This document shows, piece by piece, positions 44,933-53,754 of a DNA stretch of 64,000 nucleotides. Positions within the stretch are counted from its first letter, which is position 1. Every line of letters starts with the position of its first letter. The stretch comes from JBDXHU01 sp039989475 (GTDB lineage Bacteria > Pseudomonadota > Gammaproteobacteria > Pseudomonadales > Halieaceae). The DNA is taken from positions 124,001 to 188,000 of the forward strand of contig JBDXHU010000005.1 in NCBI GenBank assembly GCA_039989475.1. The letters run 5' to 3'. The position numbers and the translations under genes were made by a program. The notes under the pieces were generated by a model. The model did no database searches. It was given only the letters and a program-made list of their open reading frames with translations, and was not told the DNA's origin.

Positions 44933-46942
44933 ATGAAAACAATAATATGCCCGCTGGCACTTGCCCTGCTCACTCTGCTCTGCGGCGGCTGTGCCGACGA
45001 CGATTCCCTGAATTCGGCCCAGACCGACGAGACGATTAGCATTGCCGGCGCCGCTCGGAGTGACAACCGGCTGCTGCCCGTGGACCCCGCGATCGTGCAA
45101 ATGCGCCCGGCCGCAAACCCGGAACGAAACGCCTATTTCGGCGATCTGCACGTGCACACGGGCAACTCCTTTGACGCCTATGTCTTTGGCACCACCGCCA
45201 CCCCGGACGATGCCTACCGCTATGCCCGCGGCGAGGCGCTGCCTCACCCCAATGGATTCCAGGTGCAGTTACAGCAGGCCCTGGATTTTTACGCGGTTAC
45301 CGACCACGCCATGTTCCTGGGCCTGGTCAAGGAGGCGGCCGACACCAGCAGCGAGTTTTCGCGTTATGCGGTGGCTGAACCCCTGCACGACATCAATGCA
45401 CCAGACAATATGAACACACTGAGCCTGCTCTCTCGCGGCAGGGCCTTCGCTGACTTTATACCGGCAACCCTGCAGGGACTGCTGGACGGCAGCATTGATC
45501 CTGAGCTGGCCAATGCCGTGAGTAAATCGGCCTGGCGAGATAGCGTCCGCGCCGCCGATGACGCCTATGTCCCGGGTCGTTTCACCACCTTCGCCGCCTT
45601 CGAGTACACCTCTTCCACCGACTCACGCGGCAACCTGCATCGCAATGTTATCTTTCAGGACAGTGCACGCCTGCCGGCGCTGCCATTCTCGCGCTTTAAC
45701 TCACAGAACCCCGAGGGCCTGTGGGACTGGATGGACGATTTACGCGAGCAGGGCATAGAGAGCCTGGCCATCCCACACAATTCCAACGGCTCCAACGGGC
45801 AGATGTTCATGCTCAGCGACTGGGCCGGCACGCCTATCAATGATGAATACGCAAGCCAGCGCCTGCGCAATGAGCCACTGGTGGAGATCACCCAGGTCAA
45901 GGGGACTTCCGATACTCACCCCCTGCTTTCGAAGAACGATGAGTGGGCGGACTTTGAAATCGCGCCCTACCGGGTGGCCACCAAGCTCTACAGCGAACCG
46001 GCCGGCGGTTACGTGCGCGACGCCTATTTACGCGGCCTGGGCATTGCCGAGAGCGGTGTCAGCAATCCCTATCGCTTTGGCCTGATCGGCTCCAGTGATA
46101 CCCATACCGGCGCCATATCCCAGGATGAAGAAACCTTTTTCTCCAAGGCCGGCATGCTCGATGGCACGGCCGAGCGCCGCGGCTCGGTTCCCGCCTCGTT
46201 TCTCAACGGCAGCTTCCTCAAGTGGAGTGATCCCGGCCTGGTCAAGGAAGTGGACGGAAAAGACTACCTGGCCAGCTCCTCCTTCGAGTACTGGTCAGCC
46301 TCTGGCCTGGCCGCTGTGTGGGCAGAAGAAAACACCCGCGATGCCATCTATGCGGCCTTTCGCCGCAAGGAAACCTTTGCCACCAGTGGGCCTCGCATCA
46401 AGCTGCGCTTTTTTGCCGGCACCGACTTCGAACCCGGCATCATCAACAAACCGCAGCTGGTGCGCACCGCTTATGCAAAGGGCGTGAGCATGGGTGGCGA
46501 GCTGCAAACCAACGATGCACCCATATTCCTGGCCTGGGCCATGGCCGACCCCAGTGGTGTCGCCTTGCAGCGCTTGCAGATAATCAAGGGTTACCTGGAG
46601 AATGGCGAGCCGCGTGAGCAGGTCTTCGACGTGGCCTGTTCCAACGGTCTGTTGGTCGACCCGGTCAGTCAACGCTGCCCCGATAACGGCGCCAGCGTCA
46701 ACCTGGAGGACTGTTCTACCAGCGCTGACAGCGGCAGCGCCGAACTCAGGGCTGCCTGGCAAGACCCGGGCTATCAGGCCGGGCAGGAAGCGTTCTACTA
46801 TGTGCGGGTGCTGGAAAACCCGAGCTGTCGCTGGTCGACCTGGGATGCGATTCGGGCTGGCGTGGCGCCACGCTCGGATCTCCCAAAAACCATCCAGGAG
46901 CGGGCCTGGTCTTCGCCGATCTGGCTACACGGCGGTTCTTGA
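44933..46942 (+). CDS. DUF3604 family lipoprotein
   Basis: A 669-aa protein with a lipoprotein signal (LLTLLCGG-C, Cys20). DUF3604 motifs are AYFGDLHVHTGNSFDAYVFG, DFYAVTDHAMFLGL, AIPHNSNGSNG and IGSSDTHTG. The HVHTG, DHA and DTH residues resemble the metal site of PHP-type phosphoesterases, so a metal-dependent hydrolase on the periplasmic face is plausible; the substrate is unknown. It probably shares a transcript with the preceding TAXI lipoprotein and converges with glmS (2-nt gap). Confidence 0.88.
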   Translation: MKTIICPLALALLTLLCGGCADDDSLNSAQTDETISIAGAARSDNRLLPVDPAIVQMRPAANPERNAYFGDLHVHTGNSFDAYVFGTTATPDDAYRYARGEALPHPNGFQVQLQQALDFYAVTDHAMFLGLVKEAADTSSEFSRYAVAEPLHDINAPDNMNTLSLLSRGRAFADFIPATLQGLLDGSIDPELANAVSKSAWRDSVRAADDAYVPGRFTTFAAFEYTSSTDSRGNLHRNVIFQDSARLPALPFSRFNSQNPEGLWDWMDDLREQGIESLAIPHNSNGSNGQMFMLSDWAGTPINDEYASQRLRNEPLVEITQVKGTSDTHPLLSKNDEWADFEIAPYRVATKLYSEPAGGYVRDAYLRGLGIAESGVSNPYRFGLIGSSDTHTGAISQDEETFFSKAGMLDGTAERRGSVPASFLNGSFLKWSDPGLVKEVDGKDYLASSSFEYWSASGLAAVWAEENTRDAIYAAFRRKETFATSGPRIKLRFFAGTDFEPGIINKPQLVRTAYAKGVSMGGELQTNDAPIFLAWAMADPSGVALQRLQIIKGYLENGEPREQVFDVACSNGLLVDPVSQRCPDNGASVNLEDCSTSADSGSAELRAAWQDPGYQAGQEAFYYVRVLENPSCRWSTWDAIRAGVAPRSDLPKTIQERAWSSPIWLHGGS

Positions 46943-46944
46943 AC

Positions 46945-48777
46945 TCACTCTACCGTGACCGACTTGGCCAGGTTGCGCGGCTGGTCCACGTCCGTACCTT
47001 TCATAACCGCCACATGGTAGGCCAGCAACTGCAGCGCCACCGTGTAAATAAAGGGCATTAATAACTCGGGGCCGTGGGGCACGGGCACAACATTAACCCC
47101 GGGGCCACTCTCGAAGCCGGCGGCGGCGTCGGCAAACACATAGAGCTCGCCACCGCGTGCACGCACCTCCTCCAGGTTGGATTTCAGTTTCTCCAACAGT
47201 TCATCGCTGGGAGCCACCGCAACCACCGGCATTTCCCGATCAACCAGGGCCAGCGGCCCGTGCTTGAGTTCACCAGCGGGATAGGCCTCGGCGTGGATAT
47301 AGGATATTTCCTTTAGCTTCAGTGCACCCTCCATCGCTATTGGATACTGGATGCCACGACCCAGGAACAAGGCGTTGAAGCGGCCAACGAATTCCTCGGC
47401 TACCTGGTGAATCTCACCGTCCTGGGCGAGTGTCTTTTCCACCAGCCCGGGTAGCTGCGCCAGGGTTTCCTGGAATTTATCCTGGGCGGGCTTATCGAGA
47501 CGATGATGCCGACCCAGGGCCAGGGTCAGTAACAAAAACGCCAGCAACTGGGTGCTGAATGCCTTGGTGGATGCAACCCCGATCTCAACCCCGGCCCGGG
47601 TCTGGAAAACCAGTTGCGACTGGCGCGCAAGGGCGCTGTTGGCGGTATTGGTAATCGCCAGCGCCGCCGCAAATTCACCCGGCTGGACATTGTTCAGCGC
47701 CGCCAGGGTGTCTGCGGTTTCACCGGACTGGGACACCGTGACCAGAAGTGTGTCTGCGTGCTGCACGCGACGCCGATAGCGAAATTCGCTGGCCACCTCC
47801 ACCTCGCAGGGAATACCGGCCCACTCCTCCAGCCAGTACCGCCCGACCAGGCCGGCATGGTAGCTGGTGCCACAGGCAACGATCTGCACGCCCCTGATAC
47901 GCGGGAAAATTTCGGCGGCCTGTTCACCAAAAGCGGCATCCAGCCCATCAACATCCAGGTTCGCCGCAGCCAGCGTGTTCGCCAGCGCCTGGGGTTGCTC
48001 AAATATCTCCTTGTACATGTAATGGGAGTGTTCACCGCGGTCGGCGCTTTCCACCGTGTCAGACAGGCTGACCGTTGGCCGCTCAACACCGTGCCCATTC
48101 GCATCACAGATACTGATCCGCGCCGGCTCCAGTACCGCGATATCACCATCTTCCAGGTAGATGAAGCTGTCAGTAACCTGGCGCAAGGCCAGTTGGTCCG
48201 AGGCGAGAAAGTTCTCACCAATACCGACGCCTATGACCAGCGGGCTGCCGAGGCGGGCAGCGACCAGTTGCTCGGGCGCGTGCGCATCAACCACCGCCAG
48301 GGCGAAGGCACCCTCCAGTCGCGGTACCACCGCCAGCATGGCCTGGTGCAGGTTGGCGCCGGTCTGCAGCTGCAGGTGCAGCAAGTGTACGACCAGTTCC
48401 GAGTCAGTGGCGGACACCGGTTTACAGCCGCTCTCCAGCAATTCCTCACGCAGCGCCTGGTGGTTTTCGATGATGCCATTGTGCACCAGTGCCAGGCGGT
48501 CGCCCGCGGTATGGGGGTGGGCATTGACCTGGTTGGGTTCACCGTGGGTGGCCCAACGCGTGTGGGCAATACCATTGCAACCGAGAATGGGCTGCTGCCG
48601 CTGCACCCGTTCCAGCTCAGCAACTTTGCCGGCCTGCTTGTGTAGCATTAGCGTGGCATCATTATCGACCAGGGCAAGCCCCGCCGAGTCGTAGCCGCGA
48701 TACTCCAGCCGACGCAGCCCCTCCAACAGGATCTCGGAAACCTCGCGACGGGCGGTGGCGCCGACAATTCCACACAT
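46945..48777 (-). CDS. glmS: Glutamine-fructose-6-phosphate aminotransferase GlmS
   Basis: A 610-aa enzyme making glucosamine-6-phosphate for peptidoglycan and LPS. The Ntn glutaminase domain starts with catalytic Cys2 (MCGIVGATARREV) and has THTRWATHGEPN and HNGIIENH. Two SIS domains follow, with VTVSQSGETADTLAAL and GRGIQYPIAMEGALKLKEISYIHAEAYPAGELKHGPLAL. The C-terminal KSVTVE is intact. It is preceded by glmU, 2 nt upstream. No glmS ribozyme is expected or seen. Confidence 0.97.
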   Translation of the reverse strand: MCGIVGATARREVSEILLEGLRRLEYRGYDSAGLALVDNDATLMLHKQAGKVAELERVQRQQPILGCNGIAHTRWATHGEPNQVNAHPHTAGDRLALVHNGIIENHQALREELLESGCKPVSATDSELVVHLLHLQLQTGANLHQAMLAVVPRLEGAFALAVVDAHAPEQLVAARLGSPLVIGVGIGENFLASDQLALRQVTDSFIYLEDGDIAVLEPARISICDANGHGVERPTVSLSDTVESADRGEHSHYMYKEIFEQPQALANTLAAANLDVDGLDAAFGEQAAEIFPRIRGVQIVACGTSYHAGLVGRYWLEEWAGIPCEVEVASEFRYRRRVQHADTLLVTVSQSGETADTLAALNNVQPGEFAAALAITNTANSALARQSQLVFQTRAGVEIGVASTKAFSTQLLAFLLLTLALGRHHRLDKPAQDKFQETLAQLPGLVEKTLAQDGEIHQVAEEFVGRFNALFLGRGIQYPIAMEGALKLKEISYIHAEAYPAGELKHGPLALVDREMPVVAVAPSDELLEKLKSNLEEVRARGGELYVFADAAAGFESGPGVNVVPVPHGPELLMPFIYTVALQLLAYHVAVMKGTDVDQPRNLAKSVTVE

Positions 48778-48779
48778 AC

Positions 48780-50144
48780 TCAGCCTTCCTCTTTGCGCGG
48801 ACGCTTCCAGCCATCCAGGTTGCGTTGCCTGGCGCGGGAAATAGCCAACTGGCCATCATCGACCGGCTTGGTAATGATGGAGCCTGCGCCAATAAAACCG
48901 GCGGCGGCTATTTTCAGTGGTGCCACCAGGGTCGCGTTGGAGCCAACAAAAACCCCGTCACCGATCTGCGTTTGATGTTTGTGGGCGCCATCATAGTTGC
49001 AGGTAATGGTGCCGGCGCCGATATTTACCCCCGCGCCCATGTCGCAATCGCCGATGTAGCTGAGGTGATTGACCTTGCTACCGGCCCCAATCTGCGCCTT
49101 CTTGGTTTCCACAAAGTTGCCAATGCGCACACCGGCGGCCAACTGCGTGTCCGGTCGCAAACGGGCAAAGGGTCCCACCACGCAGTCTGCCTCCATGCGC
49201 ACACCCTCCAGGTGGGTAAAGGGCTTGATTTCAACACCGGCCCCGATCTCGCAATCAATCAACACACAGTTGCTACCGAGGCGCACGCCATCGGCCAGTT
49301 CATTGCTGCCCTCAAAGACGCAGTTGGCGTCAATAAACACATCCCGACCACAACTGAGGCTGCCGCGAACATCAATGCGGGCTGCATCTGCCAGCCCAAC
49401 GCCAGCCAACATCAGCTCCCGTGCCTGTCGCAGTTGGTACTCGCGTTCCAGGCGGTTCAATTGCACCCGGTCATTGACCCCCAGTATCTCGATTTCCTCT
49501 GCCACCGAAGCCGTTGCCACCGGCAGCTGGTTTTGCACCGCCAGGGCCAGCATGTCAGGCAGGTAGAATTCGCCCTGGGCGTTGTCATTGCCCACCTGGG
49601 GTAGCAACTGCTTGAAATGGAGGGCAGGTGCGGCCAGCATGCCGGTATTGATCTCACGCAGCGCTCGCTGCTCAGCGCTGGCATCGCGCTCCTCTACCAC
49701 TGATTCAAACTCACCCTGGTCGCTGCGCTGGATCCGGCCGTAGCCAAATGGATCAGCCACCATCGCGGTCAACAGGGCCGGCCCGGTGGCTGCCTGTGCC
49801 AGCAAGTCTTGCAGTGTTTCTGGTCGCACCAGCGGCACATCGCCAAACAGCACCAATACCGTGGCATCGTCATCGATGGCTGGCAGCGCCTGTAACACCG
49901 CGTGACCAGTACCCAGTTGCTCCTCCTGCACTACCCACTGCAAGGGCTTCTCGCCCAGCTGCTCCCGCACCGCCTGGGCACCGTGACCCACCACCACGTG
50001 ACAACCAGTGGGTGACAGGGACAGGGCGCTGTCGACAACGTGCTCAAGCAGGGACTTGCCACCCACGGTGTGCAAGACCTTGGGGGTATCCGAGTGCATC
50101 CGGGAGCCTTCACCGGCTGCCAGAATGATGATTTCCAGTTTCAT
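48780..50144 (-). CDS. glmU: Bifunctional GlmU (GlcNAc-1-P uridyltransferase / GlcN-1-P acetyltransferase)
   Basis: A 454-aa enzyme that completes UDP-GlcNAc synthesis. The N-terminal pyrophosphorylase has IILAAGEGSRMHSDTPKVLHTVGGKSLLEHV. The C-terminal half is a left-handed beta-helix of hexapeptide repeats (IGNFVETKKAQIGAGSKVNHLSYIGD, NIGAGTITCNYDG). AGGAAG precedes the ATG. It is the first gene of glmU-glmS, with a divergent TrmB-type regulator 107 nt away. Confidence 0.97.
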   Translation of the reverse strand: MKLEIIILAAGEGSRMHSDTPKVLHTVGGKSLLEHVVDSALSLSPTGCHVVVGHGAQAVREQLGEKPLQWVVQEEQLGTGHAVLQALPAIDDDATVLVLFGDVPLVRPETLQDLLAQAATGPALLTAMVADPFGYGRIQRSDQGEFESVVEERDASAEQRALREINTGMLAAPALHFKQLLPQVGNDNAQGEFYLPDMLALAVQNQLPVATASVAEEIEILGVNDRVQLNRLEREYQLRQARELMLAGVGLADAARIDVRGSLSCGRDVFIDANCVFEGSNELADGVRLGSNCVLIDCEIGAGVEIKPFTHLEGVRMEADCVVGPFARLRPDTQLAAGVRIGNFVETKKAQIGAGSKVNHLSYIGDCDMGAGVNIGAGTITCNYDGAHKHQTQIGDGVFVGSNATLVAPLKIAAAGFIGAGSIITKPVDDGQLAISRARQRNLDGWKRPRKEEG

Positions 50145-50227
50145 CCAGGGCTTCCTGTCATTACATTTTTGACATTATTTATCAGGGAGAGCATTATTAT
50201 TTGCAGCTTTCAGCAATACAACATCAT

Positions 50228-50248
50228 TTGTCACTAATATATTGACAA
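50228..50248. promoter_or_regulatory. Inverted repeat in the glmU/regulator divergent region
   Basis: TTGTCA (50228-50233) and TGACAA (50243-50248) are perfect inverted half-sites separated by an AT-rich 9-nt spacer, just 3 nt before the ATG of the TrmB-type regulator. The symmetry and position suggest an operator for that regulator, allowing autoregulation and control of glmU-glmS. A candidate glmU promoter on the minus strand (TTGTAT, 17 nt, AATAAT) lies within 50 nt. Confidence 0.55.
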
Positions 50249-50251
50249 CAA

Positions 50252-50992
50252 ATGCAACTCGATAGCCTACAGGCGCTGGACCTCAGCGAACGCCAGGTGC
50301 GGATCTACCACAGCTTGCTGCGGTTGGGCCCGGCCTCAATACGCGATGTAGCGGCGGAAGCCGGTATCAACCGTGGTACCACCTATGAAACCCTCAAGGA
50401 ACTGGCGACCCGTGGCATCGTCAGCTATTTCCCGCGCGGCAAACGGCGGGTATTCCAGGCGGAAGACCCGGAGCGGCTACTGCAGCTTGGCGAGAGTAAA
50501 CAGCAGGCACTGAGCCAGGCTATCGACACCTTGCGCCGGGATATCATCCCGGCCCTGAAAAGCGAGCAGCCCGCTTTCAGCCCGGGTAACGTGCGTTTCT
50601 ATGAGGGGGATGACGGGGTCGAGCTGGTATTGCGCGACCTGCTTGAGTCCACCGAGAAGCTGGCGGACCCCAGCTACGCGGTCATTTCAACCAAGACCCT
50701 GCGCGAGCACCTGTATCGCCCTTTTCCCAATTTCACTCGCCAGCGGGTGCAGCGCGGTATACAGGTGCGGGTTATCGCGGTGGGAGAGGGAGGCGACGAG
50801 GCTGAGCTGGCAGAGCGCAAATGGCTGCCCGCCAGCGCCGGCACCGATGCCTCCTATATTGCGATATACCCACCCAAGCTGGCGATCATAAGCCTGGCAC
50901 AGAACAACTACCCGGTGGTGATCGTGATCGACTCGGCCGCCATCGCCAGCACCCAGCAACTGATGTTCGATATGTTGTGGCAGCTGTTGTGA
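50252..50992 (+). CDS. TrmB-family transcriptional regulator
   Basis: A 246-aa regulator. The N-terminal winged HTH (LDLSERQVRIYHSLLRLGPASIRDVAAEAGINRGTTYETLKELATRGIV) is the TrmB/TrmB-like type, with a basic wing (PRGKRRVFQ). A short helical linker and a C-terminal ligand-type domain follow (NVRFYEGDDGVELVLRDLLEST). Adjacent and divergent to glmU-glmS, so control of amino-sugar synthesis is inferred. In Pseudomonas a DeoR-type regulator occupies the glm locus instead. Confidence 0.82.
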   Translation: MQLDSLQALDLSERQVRIYHSLLRLGPASIRDVAAEAGINRGTTYETLKELATRGIVSYFPRGKRRVFQAEDPERLLQLGESKQQALSQAIDTLRRDIIPALKSEQPAFSPGNVRFYEGDDGVELVLRDLLESTEKLADPSYAVISTKTLREHLYRPFPNFTRQRVQRGIQVRVIAVGEGGDEAELAERKWLPASAGTDASYIAIYPPKLAIISLAQNNYPVVIVIDSAAIASTQQLMFDMLWQLL

Positions 50993-51081
50993 TGCCAATG
51001 ACTGCCATACACCGAGAGCGGACATTCCGAGTCTGCTATTCTATTGGGCAACGATCCACTTGAAATGGAGATTTAGCCGCA

Positions 51082-52116
51082 ATGCTGGTTGTACATGCAG
51101 TCACATCAAAGTCGCCCCGTATTCTGGATATCTTTGCGAAGAACATCCTGACGGCCGGGTTTCTTCTGCTATGGGCGAGTCTGATCTACGCGGATACGGA
51201 AGGCTCAACAAACAACCCTAAGCGGCAATCAACAAATTCGGCAACGGCGTTACAGGAGAAAAAGTGGATTCATGGTTCGGCGGACTGCAAGTCGAATACA
51301 GATCCGGCAATCGAGGTGTTTCGCTACGATCGATTGAGTTACGTACTTCGTCAAAACAAGTGCCTGAGCTTTGAAGCCCCCTTCATCTATGTGTTGGTAG
51401 GTGAGGAAAAAGTTCTGGTGTTGGATACAGGCGCGCCTGAAAGCGCCGAGAACTTCCCCTTGTACGAGACAGTGCTGTCGCTGCTCGAAGAACATTCCGA
51501 CGAAAACAGAAAAGCGGCCAGAGAAATACTGGTGATGCACTCTCATAGTCACCGGGATCACTACTCAGGGGATTCTCAGTTCGATGGAAAGCCGAACGTC
51601 ACGGTAATAAAACCGAACCACGCGGCCGTAGTTCAGTTTTTTGCGATCGAAAATTGGCCTGATGGAGAAGCCAGGCTGCAACTAGGCGGTCGCGAAATCA
51701 CCGTCATCCCAACACCGGGGCATCAGGAAGAATCGGTATCTGTGTACGACTCTCACACTCATTGGCTTCTCACCGGAGATACGTTTTATCCCGGTTATGT
51801 GTACGTTAAAGACTGGGAAGAGTACAAGCGGAGCATCGCTCGTTTGGTCTCTTTTTCTGAGACTCATGAGATAAGCGCTGTACTGGGTGCGCACATTGAG
51901 ATGACCGACGAAGCAGGTGAGTTCTATCCGATCGGCACAATTTACCAGCCAAATGAAGCACCCCTGACATTATCTCCAGAAAACCTGCACTCTCTACACT
52001 CGGCACTTCAAAGATCCAGGAACGCGCAAGAAATCAAAAAGAGCGAATTCATAGTGATGCCTATGAACACTTTCCAGAAGACACTCAGCAATATAGCAAG
52101 ATGGATTAGTCAGTAG
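51082..52116 (+). CDS. Exported MBL-fold metallo-hydrolase
   Basis: A 344-aa protein with an N-terminal hydrophobic segment (NILTAGFLLLWASLIYA, residues ~22-38), probably a signal peptide preceded by a long n-region. The metallo-beta-lactamase fold is shown by VMHSHSHRDHYSGD (HxHxDH zinc motif), TPGHQEESVSVYD, LLTGDTFYPG and LGAHIEM. It resembles subclass B3-like hydrolases, but the substrate is unknown. Base composition is more AT-rich than the flanking housekeeping genes, marking the start of an accessory block. Confidence 0.8.
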   Translation: MLVVHAVTSKSPRILDIFAKNILTAGFLLLWASLIYADTEGSTNNPKRQSTNSATALQEKKWIHGSADCKSNTDPAIEVFRYDRLSYVLRQNKCLSFEAPFIYVLVGEEKVLVLDTGAPESAENFPLYETVLSLLEEHSDENRKAAREILVMHSHSHRDHYSGDSQFDGKPNVTVIKPNHAAVVQFFAIENWPDGEARLQLGGREITVIPTPGHQEESVSVYDSHTHWLLTGDTFYPGYVYVKDWEEYKRSIARLVSFSETHEISAVLGAHIEMTDEAGEFYPIGTIYQPNEAPLTLSPENLHSLHSALQRSRNAQEIKKSEFIVMPMNTFQKTLSNIARWISQ

Positions 52117-52161
52117 TTGAGCGACGTTCCGCAGACTGCGAAAATCGGGGGAAATTCAGAC

Positions 52162-52280
52162 CACGATTAAGAGAGAGTTTGAGCGCATATCCAGGTCGCG
52201 GCTAATCTAATTTACCTGGATGATACCGAACTTTGATTCTGGGAAATCGCCCAAAACTGGAGAATCGACGCCTGTCCCTG
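52162..52280. repeat. Diverged direct repeat, copy A
   Basis: About 120 nt between two convergent MBL-fold genes resemble 56175-56296 in the same orientation. The first 37 nt match at about 30 positions (shared GCATATCCAG), a later GATGATA-CGAACT stretch matches at 13 of 14, and a final TCCCTG is shared. Copy A also contains an 8-bp hairpin, ATCCAGGT/ACCTGGAT. No ORF is conserved, so this looks like a non-coding repeat or a decayed element end. Confidence 0.6.
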
Positions 52281-52289
52281 GTTACCCAG

Positions 52290-53501
52290 TTATTTTAGAT
52301 TGTTCTCTTTCTTAAACGCATTGACCATTGGCGCCTGGGCCTTTTCTGCCGGCGCCCATCGACCCTCTTTAATAAAATCAGTCATCGGATCCGGCTGCGA
52401 GCCAGGCTTGGGAGGTGATGGTGGCTTATTGGGGCCATTGACAGACCAGGCCTGGTCCGGCGACACAATATCCCGTACAACGATACTTTCCTTGGTGATA
52501 TTCCACACCATGTTGTCGGTGGCCAACGTAAGCGGTCCATCATAGGTTGTTCGCACCCCCTGTAAAATATTGTCGTGGGTGCCCTGCTCATTGAAGAAGT
52601 GATAACCGATCGCCTGGCGGGGTTTAATGGTGCTCATCACTTTGCCAAAGGCCGGTGGCGAAGTGTGGATTTGCGTGCCCACACCAATGGCCTGACCGGG
52701 GGACTGGCCGTAGAACTTGACCAGATCGGGCGGCGTCAGAAAGGTTTCGTGAATGGCGACGTCCGCATTCCTTGCATACTTGATATACCACTTATTGGGA
52801 AACGTATCGCCGCCAATGACCACCTTTAGGCCCGCGTAGTTCAGGATGAAGCTCACCGGGCCATCCCCTGCATGTATCGCTGGAATGGAGCGGATAGTCG
52901 CACCATTTGCCTGGTAAACCACCTCATTGACCGCCTTATAGTCAAATTCGTGAACAGTGATCTTGCCGGGCTGGGCACTGAGTACAAAGTTTCTGGTTTT
53001 GGCATCCCAATTGTAGGCTTTCAGGAAGTGCTCAACCGCGTAAGCCGTTCCCATATCACGGGTAGCACCCTTTGGGCCCCAGAGCTGCAGTGGCTTGGTT
53101 CGACCCGCAGTCCAGCCCCCTGCCCACAAGGTGCTTAAATCGCCCCAATGATCTGTGTGCAGGTGGGTCAGGAATACCTTATCGAGGAAATCGTAGGGAA
53201 TCATCAAAGCGGCAACATTCACCATTGACCCGGTTCCCACATCAAATAGAAACTTGTCCCCATTACCAAGTTCCGCAAGCCAGCACGTCGCCGCCTGATC
53301 ACGGCGGGCAGCAGGCAAGCCGGTACCACAGGAAATTAGACGAATTTCATCTTTAGCCAGATCTTCGGTGCCCGGGTAATACACGTAACGATCCGGAGCT
53401 GTGCCGGTAGGTGACGTCACCACGCCACCCGCTGCAATCACCGATCCGGCGAAAAGATACGAAAACATCAGTAAGAAAACTCGGAATGCGATGGGCTTCA
53501 T
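52290..53501 (-). CDS. Exported MBL-fold metallo-hydrolase (GntH-like)
   Basis: A 403-aa protein. A signal peptide (VFLLMFSYLFAGSVIAAGG) is followed by an MBL fold: IRLISCGTGLP, VFLTHLHTDHWGDL (HxHxDH), VIGGDTFPN and YHFFNEQGT. The arrangement with a Pro-rich C-terminal stretch (NKPPSPPKPGSQPDP) recalls proteins databases name GntH-type MBL hydrolases; that name does not establish a function here. The ATG at 53501 follows GGGGGAAAG. It converges with the other MBL gene. Confidence 0.8.
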   Translation of the reverse strand: MKPIAFRVFLLMFSYLFAGSVIAAGGVVTSPTGTAPDRYVYYPGTEDLAKDEIRLISCGTGLPAARRDQAATCWLAELGNGDKFLFDVGTGSMVNVAALMIPYDFLDKVFLTHLHTDHWGDLSTLWAGGWTAGRTKPLQLWGPKGATRDMGTAYAVEHFLKAYNWDAKTRNFVLSAQPGKITVHEFDYKAVNEVVYQANGATIRSIPAIHAGDGPVSFILNYAGLKVVIGGDTFPNKWYIKYARNADVAIHETFLTPPDLVKFYGQSPGQAIGVGTQIHTSPPAFGKVMSTIKPRQAIGYHFFNEQGTHDNILQGVRTTYDGPLTLATDNMVWNITKESIVVRDIVSPDQAWSVNGPNKPPSPPKPGSQPDPMTDFIKEGRWAPAEKAQAPMVNAFKKENNLK

Positions 53502-53664
53502 AAAACTTTCCCCCTGGAAACACAATTCGAGTGCCCTGCAGAAAATATAGATTTTCGCCTTTTACTGTGCGTCCGCTTTGAGTTGAACGAGCACCCTGAG
53601 TAAAGTGTAGACCAAGAATTTGCTTTTAGGCCGAAGCGTCCACAATGCACGGCCATTATTCAAA

Positions 53665-53715
53665 GGATCAAGGGGTCAGGATCAAGGAGGATCAAGGAGT
53701 CTGACCGCTTGATCC
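53665..53715. repeat. REP-like hairpin with GGATCAAGG repeats
   Basis: GGATCAAGGGGTCAG (53665-53679) and its inverse CTGACCGCTTGATCC (53701-53715) form 15-bp arms with one mismatch. The 21-nt loop holds two further GATCAAGGA copies. GGTCAG/CTGACC palindromes of this kind are often associated with REP-associated tyrosine transposases. No transposase is present nearby. It lies just beyond the last cassette-like gene. Confidence 0.65.
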
Positions 53716-53754
53716 GCTGAGACGTAGTGAAGCGAAGCGCCCTTGCCTGCGATT

